A stretch of 11,546 nt of DNA from Bacteroidota bacterium (lineage in GTDB: Bacteria > Bacteroidota > Bacteroidia > B-17B0 > Aurantibacillaceae), in assembly GCA_947474485.1 (NCBI GenBank), contig CANJJP010000018.1, forward strand, positions 1 through 11,546. Reading direction: 5' to 3'. Under the pieces are notes generated by a model that was not told where the DNA came from, did no database searches, and saw only the letters and a list, made by a program, of their open reading frames with translations. The position numbers were made by a program, and so were the translations under genes. Positions 8,061-11,546 of this stretch are shown piece by piece (positions within the stretch are counted from its first letter, which is position 1; each line of letters opens with the position of its first letter).

Positions 8061-8615
8061 CTATTTATTTTTAAGTGGTTCTAAGGTTGCCTTTATAGTC
8101 ACATCAACCTCTTCAGCAATATTTGCTAATTTACTTGTTGGGACTTCAATTTTATAATCCGCTAATTTAAGTTTAAACTTAGAATCTACAAGTATTTGAT
8201 TTCCTTTTATTGTTAATTTACCAGTAGCCGAAACGTCCTTTGTTTCGCCATGCATGGTCATATTACCTTCCACTAACACATCATAAGTCCCATCTTTTGT
8301 ATAATCTATCTTATCATTATCCTTAATTTTACCTTTAAAAATAGCATGAGGATATTTATGGCTTTCAACATAAGTTTCATTGAAATGTTCTCCCATTAAA
8401 CCACTCTTAAATTTAAAACTATTCATTGAAACCTGAACTTCAAACGCTCCTGATTTTACACTAATAATTGGTTTCCCAGTTACACTTTTCGCATCAATAT
8501 TTTCTAAGCGAGCTTCCGAGAAAAATGAAATTTCTGCTGATTTAGCCATGAAAATTTGCGCTTTACTTGCTAATGAAAACAAAACTACCGCTGATAATAA
8601 TACTATTTTTTTCAT
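8061..8615 (-). CDS. Secreted YceI-family protein (lipid-binding lipocalin-like fold)
   Basis: A periplasmic protein of the YceI family, whose members bind polyisoprenoid or other hydrophobic molecules in a beta-barrel. The ATG at 8615 gives 184 residues with a clean signal peptide (MKKIVLLSAVVLFSLASKAQ, cleavage after Ala19). A GTG at 8630 is also in frame and would add five residues, but ATG is favoured. Family features: SAEISFFSEARLENIDA after the signal, PIISVKSGAFEVQVSMNSFKFKSG, the MGEHFNETYVESHKYPHAIFKG block, and VEGNMTMHGETKDV in the second half. Length is normal. It is the first gene of the minus-strand operon and is followed by the barrel gene after 5 bp. The bound lipid cannot be deduced. 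Confidence 0.9.
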   Translation of the reverse strand: MKKIVLLSAVVLFSLASKAQIFMAKSAEISFFSEARLENIDAKSVTGKPIISVKSGAFEVQVSMNSFKFKSGLMGEHFNETYVESHKYPHAIFKGKIKDNDKIDYTKDGTYDVLVEGNMTMHGETKDVSATGKLTIKGNQILVDSKFKLKLADYKIEVPTSKLANIAEEVDVTIKATLEPLKNK

Positions 8616-8762
8616 ATTTAATTTTTTCACCTTAATACCAATAATTGTTCCAAACGAATTTAATTGAATTAAACAAGCTAATAGCCACGTTAACTAAATC
8701 CTTTCAATGAATTTCTATACTAAATCTTAACATTTAAAACGCTCATTATTTAATATATATCG

Positions 8763-9555
8763 TTAAAATATTAATTTAAAAATCGTTCCATTTTTACTTT
8801 CGAAAGAAGACTTTCCTTCAATTGGAATACCCATCAAGCAGGTAATTTTATTTGGACCTAAATAGATATCCACTAACTCTTGTGTTTTCTCATCATTAAT
8901 TGAATCATTTGTAACAATTATTTTTTTCGGTTGCAAAGTGTTTAAAATAATTAGGCATCGCAATTATTGGAAGAGCTGCTTGCTGTATAAATTTATTTAC
9001 TTGTAAATCAAAATTACCTATCCACTTAATCTCTGTATGCGCTTCATTATAAACCCATGCGTTGGTATGCTTTGTATTTACCGCCTTTGCAGCTAATTCT
9101 AATATTTCATAAACCGCAGCGTCAATTTTTCCTTTACGAATTTTTGTAGATTTCGATAATTTTTCAATTGTAAGAAACTTTCGCACTATATCATTTTTAA
9201 ACTGACTTGCTCTTGTATTATCCTTTATATAAAGTGCATACTTAATTATACGATCAGAGTTTAATCTTACAATACTATATCGTCAAGTAATAAGTTCGCC
9301 GTCGTTTAACTTTATTTCATTGAAAAAGCTAATAATTCCTTTTGGGTTTTCGGCAATCTTATTTTTAATAACCTTTTGTGCGTTTGGGAAAACATCATTT
9401 AGTTGGCCAAACAAAATTTTACCTGCTCTAAAATAATTACCATAAGCTCTAATGATATGCAATTCATCATCCAACAACAAAAGACCTTCTTTGTAGTTTT
9501 CAAAAACTTCATCAAAAAGTGTAAGCGATAATTTATTTTGAACCGACCTAGGCAA
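8763..9555 (-). pseudogene. Decayed PAS-GAF sensor histidine kinase gene
   Basis: Remnant of a cytoplasmic signalling protein. Reading on the minus strand from 9555, a PAS-like domain is seen (LFDEVFENYKEGLLLLDDEL onward). It is interrupted by TGA at 9285-9283 in the context LIT-stop-RYSIVRL, after which the same frame stays open into a helix (KFLTIEKLSKSTKIRKGKID) and a GAF-like domain (AWVYNEAHTEIKW, ALPIIAMPNYF). At about 8948-8941 the reading must move by +1; removing one base of the TTTTAAA run restores PNYFNTLQPKKIIVTND and the rest of the GAF (ELVDIYLGPNKITCLMGIPI). The protein then jumps to ESKNGTIFKLIF and TAA, which looks like the last strand of a HATPase_c domain, so HisKA and most of the ATPase seem deleted. 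No ATG opens the frame; only TTG at 9555 is available after the upstream TAG at 9579-9577. At least two lesions are certain from the sequence; domain names are by eye. Confidence 0.75.
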
Positions 9556-9637
9556 GTATCGTATATTAAAAGTATTCTATTTATTCAATTTTCAAAAAAA
9601 TATTTGCCTTAAATAGCTAAAAATTAGTTATTTCTAT

Positions 9638-9662
9638 CTGCAATTTATGCGTAAATTTGCAG
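9638..9662. repeat. Imperfect inverted repeat over the gltX promoter region
   Basis: CTGCAATTTA and TAAATTTGCAG flank a TGCG centre; the arms are complementary except for one extra base in the right arm. The right arm contains the -7-like motif. It could be an operator or simply a chance AT-rich palindrome. Confidence 0.4.
9652..9659 (+). promoter_or_regulatory. Candidate -7 promoter element of gltX
   Basis: TAAATTTG is an exact TAnnTTTG match 17 bp before the ATG at 9677, giving a short leader of about a dozen bases. It lies downstream of an alternative in-frame ATG at 9647, which therefore is probably not in the transcript. No clear -33 TTG is visible. Confidence 0.5.
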
Positions 9663-9676
9663 CCTATTTTTATTTT

Positions 9677-11209
9677 ATGGAAAACAAGCGTGTTAGAGTA
9701 AGATTTGCCCCTAGTCCAACTGGTGGATTACACATGGGTGGTGTGCGTGTAGCATTATTTAATTATTTATTTGCAAAAAAACACGGAGGAGATTTTATCC
9801 TTCGTATTGAAGATACTGACCAAACCCGTTTTGTAGCAGGTGCTGAGGAATATATTATTAACTCACTTAAATGGTGTGGAATTGAGCCCAGCGAAGGTGT
9901 TGGTTTTGGAGATGGTAAACATGCACCATATCGCCAAAGCGAAAGAAAAGAATTAGGTATTTATAAAAAATACGCAGACAAGTTAATTGAGGGCGGACAC
10001 GCATACTATGCTTTTGATACAGCTGAAGAGTTAGATGAAATGCGCAAGCGTTTAGAAGCTGCTAAAGTTGCTGCCCCACAGTACAATTCAGTTTCGCGCC
10101 AAAACATGCGTAACTCGTTAACTTTGAGCGAAGACGAAGTAAAGAAATTATTGGATGCAGGTACACCGCATGTTATTCGTTTAAAAGTGCCACGTAACGA
10201 AGAAATTCGTTTTCATGATGTGATTAGAGGTTGGGTAGTTGTAAACTCAGCACAAGTTGATGATAAAGTTTTATTGAAGAGTGATGGAATGCCAACTTAT
10301 CACTTAGCGCATATTGTAGATGATATTGAAATGGAAATATCACATGCAATGCGTGGAGAAGAGTGGTTGCCAAGCGCTCCAGCACATATCTTAATTTACC
10401 GCTATTTAGGTATGGAAGATAAAATGCCGCAATTAGCCCACATGCCATTGATTTTAAAACCTGATGGTAATGGTAAATTAAGTAAGCGTGACAAATCAGG
10501 CTTACCTATGTTTCCATTAAATTGGAGCGACCCAAGGGATAATACAGATTATGTTGGTTATAAAGAATCAGGATTTTTCCCTGATGCATTTATTAATATG
10601 TTAGTTTTATTAGGTTGGAATCCTGGAGACAACAAGGAAATCATGAGCAAGGATGAAATGATTGAATTGTTTTCGTTAGAGCGCATTAATAAAGCAGGTG
10701 CGAAATTTGATCCTGAAAAAACAAAGTGGTTTAACCAACAATACTTGCGCAAAAAATCGGACGAAGAATTGGCGAAATTATTTTTGCCAATGATAAAAGA
10801 AAAAGGATTTGATGTAAGTGAAGCTTTTGCAATTAAAGCAACTAAGCTTGTGAGAGAAAAAGCACATTTTGTAAATGAGTTTTGGGGCTTTGGTAGTTTC
10901 TTGTTTATTACACCAGATTCTTACGATCAAGATGTATTAACAAAACGTTTAAACGAACAAACCAGAAATTTTGTGGTTGAACTTACTGCAGTATTAACTG
11001 ATCAAGCTGATTTTTCTCCAGCTGTAACCGAAGCAACTTTTAAAGCTACTGCTGAAAAGCTTGGTATTGGAGCGGGGCAAGTAATGCAACTGTTTCGTGT
11101 TGTTGTAACAGGTGTTGGTGGTGGACCTAACATGTTTGAAATTATGGAACTAATTGGCAAAGAAGAATCGATTAAGAGAATGAATTTGTTTTTGGAGAGG
11201 AATAAGTAA
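9677..11209 (+). CDS. gltX: Glutamyl-tRNA synthetase
   Basis: A cytoplasmic class I aminoacyl-tRNA synthetase that charges tRNA-Glu with glutamate. From ATG 9677 the protein has 510 residues, normal for the bacterial family. The family N-terminus RVRVRFAPSPTGGLHMGGVR starts five residues in, which is why this ATG was chosen over the one at 9647. The HIGH-type motif is HMGG (19-22), followed by FILRIEDTD (40-48). MRGEEWLPSAPAH (225-237) belongs to the active site, and the KMSKS-type loop is KLSKRD (267-272). The C-terminal third is the helical anticodon-binding region (for example KWFNQQYLRKKSDEELA). It is a single-gene unit: promoter motif upstream, strong hairpin downstream, divergent from the broken sensor gene. 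Specificity for tRNA-Glu alone versus also tRNA-Gln cannot be read here. Confidence 0.97.
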   Translation: MENKRVRVRFAPSPTGGLHMGGVRVALFNYLFAKKHGGDFILRIEDTDQTRFVAGAEEYIINSLKWCGIEPSEGVGFGDGKHAPYRQSERKELGIYKKYADKLIEGGHAYYAFDTAEELDEMRKRLEAAKVAAPQYNSVSRQNMRNSLTLSEDEVKKLLDAGTPHVIRLKVPRNEEIRFHDVIRGWVVVNSAQVDDKVLLKSDGMPTYHLAHIVDDIEMEISHAMRGEEWLPSAPAHILIYRYLGMEDKMPQLAHMPLILKPDGNGKLSKRDKSGLPMFPLNWSDPRDNTDYVGYKESGFFPDAFINMLVLLGWNPGDNKEIMSKDEMIELFSLERINKAGAKFDPEKTKWFNQQYLRKKSDEELAKLFLPMIKEKGFDVSEAFAIKATKLVREKAHFVNEFWGFGSFLFITPDSYDQDVLTKRLNEQTRNFVVELTAVLTDQADFSPAVTEATFKATAEKLGIGAGQVMQLFRVVVTGVGGGPNMFEIMELIGKEESIKRMNLFLERNK

Positions 11210-11215
11210 ACACAA

Positions 11216-11249
11216 AAGCCTTTGTTGGTTGCAATACCAACAAAGGCTT
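11216..11249. terminator. Perfect 14-bp hairpin after gltX, probable bidirectional terminator
   Basis: AAGCCTTTGTTGGT, a 6-base loop (TGCAAT), and ACCAACAAAGGCTT form a perfect stem starting 6 bp after the gltX stop. On the plus strand the stem is followed by AAAAGTT, a poor U-tract; on the minus strand it is followed by TTGTGTTTA, which is better. It therefore sits where gltX should end but may also stop read-through from the convergent gene. Confidence 0.7.
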
Positions 11250-11288
11250 AAAAGTTAAACATTAACAATACATTTAATAATTACACGA

Positions 11289-11320
11289 AAAGGATAGTGG
11301 ATTTTACCCCACTATTCTTT
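11289..11320 (-). terminator. Hairpin after the convergent partial gene, probable terminator
   Basis: AAAGGATAGTGG, an 8-base loop and CCACTATTCTTT form a 12-bp stem with a single G-T pair. Read on the minus strand it begins 10 bp after the TAA of the partial gene, and its 3' arm ends CCTTTT, suiting a terminator for that gene. Confidence 0.6.
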
Positions 11321-11330
11321 AAACCCCGTC

Positions 11331-11546
11331 TTAAGCAACAGAAGCTAATTCCTGCTCTTTTAAAACAAACCCTTCTTTTTCGCCAACAACCCCAATCTCC
11401 TCACCCACTCTAGCAAAAAACAAATTCTCCTTTTGTATGTAATCTCTATTTGCAATTAATTGTTTCAAATTAATTCTTCCAATTACATAATTATAATTAC
11501 CACTGCTATACTTTTCGTTGATGGATTCAAATTTTATTTTATTTAA
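11331..11546 (-). CDS. C-terminal end of an unrecognised protein, cut by window edge
   Basis: An open frame runs from the window end to TAA at 11333-11331, 71 codons, with no ATG, so the start lies outside. The residues read well as protein: IKFESINEKYSSGNYNYVIG, then GRINLKQLIANRDYIQKENL, FFARVGEEIGVVGEKEGFVL and KEQELASVA. Codon use fits the neighbours and a hairpin follows the stop at a normal distance. I do not recognise the family; there are no cysteines, no membrane segment and no known motif in this part. It faces gltX tail to tail with two hairpins between. Confidence 0.6.
   Translation of the reverse strand, partial: LNKIKFESINEKYSSGNYNYVIGRINLKQLIANRDYIQKENLFFARVGEEIGVVGEKEGFVLKEQELASVA

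Noticed and set aside
8651..8676. Promoter for the yceI operon: minus-strand TTCGTTTG with TTG 15 bp upstream, and the 15-bp AT palindrome TTTAATTGAATTAAA at 8659-8673
   Set aside because: The -7 element has one mismatch, the spacing is short, and such palindromes are frequent in AT-rich DNA; the position is sensible but the evidence is too weak to annotate.
8631..8762. Intergenic region between the broken sensor gene and yceI, checked for small genes or RNAs
   Set aside because: Only AT-rich sequence with no convincing frame or stable stem was seen.
9283..9285. In-frame TGA read as tryptophan or selenocysteine rather than a stop
   Set aside because: No intact gene here ends in TGA, which made recoding worth considering, but the intact genes also show no internal TGA, no selenocysteine-type hairpin stands out, and the same reading frame is broken again by a frameshift.
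10224..10752. Minus-strand open frames opposite gltX
   Set aside because: Antisense shadows of the active-site region of a conserved synthetase, with no features of their own.

Overview
The window is a chromosomal segment of an AT-rich member of the Bacteroidota. Lineage evidence: TAnnTTTG-type -7 promoter motifs close to start codons, almost no Shine-Dalgarno sequences, a DUF5777-type outer-membrane barrel beside a YceI protein, an M3 peptidase of the Bacteroidota oligoendopeptidase F type, and a Wza/Wzc-like export pair of the single-chain type with a Tyr/Gly-rich tail. No rRNA, tRNA, CRISPR array, insertion sequence or phage gene was seen. All apparent stop codons of intact genes are TAA or TAG.

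Layout. (1) 1-1235, plus: C-terminal part of an M3 zinc oligoendopeptidase cut by the window edge. (2) 1303-6181, plus: a tight four-gene exopolysaccharide operon with 1-2 bp gaps: outer-membrane polysaccharide export lipoprotein, Wzc-like polysaccharide co-polymerase/tyrosine autokinase, dTDP-4-dehydrorhamnose 3,5-epimerase (rfbC), and a WecA/MraY-like polyprenyl-phosphate sugar-1-phosphate transferase. A candidate promoter lies just before it. (3) 8615-6171, minus: a second compact operon encoding a secreted YceI protein, a DUF5777-like outer-membrane barrel and a membrane-anchored protein that looks like an SGNH/DltD-type enzyme without its catalytic residues. Its last gene overlaps the end of the polysaccharide operon by 11 bp, tail to tail. 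(4) 9555-8763, minus: a decayed PAS-GAF sensor histidine kinase gene, with an in-frame TGA, a +1 frameshift and a probable internal deletion of the kinase core. (5) 9677-11209, plus: glutamyl-tRNA synthetase with its own candidate promoter, followed by a strong hairpin. (6) 11546-11331, minus: the C-terminal end of an unrecognised gene, with a hairpin after its stop codon.

Together, region 2 provides lipid-linked sugar initiation, one nucleotide-sugar step (L-rhamnose-type precursor) and the export and length-control machinery for a surface polysaccharide. It has no glycosyltransferases, flippase or polymerase, so those must be encoded elsewhere. Region 3 is a cell-envelope operon. A polysaccharide-related role for its last gene is suggested only by fold type and position. 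I see no clear new defence or mobile system here. The most unusual items are the substituted SGNH-like protein, the multiply broken sensor kinase and the Tyr-Gly repeat tail of the autokinase.
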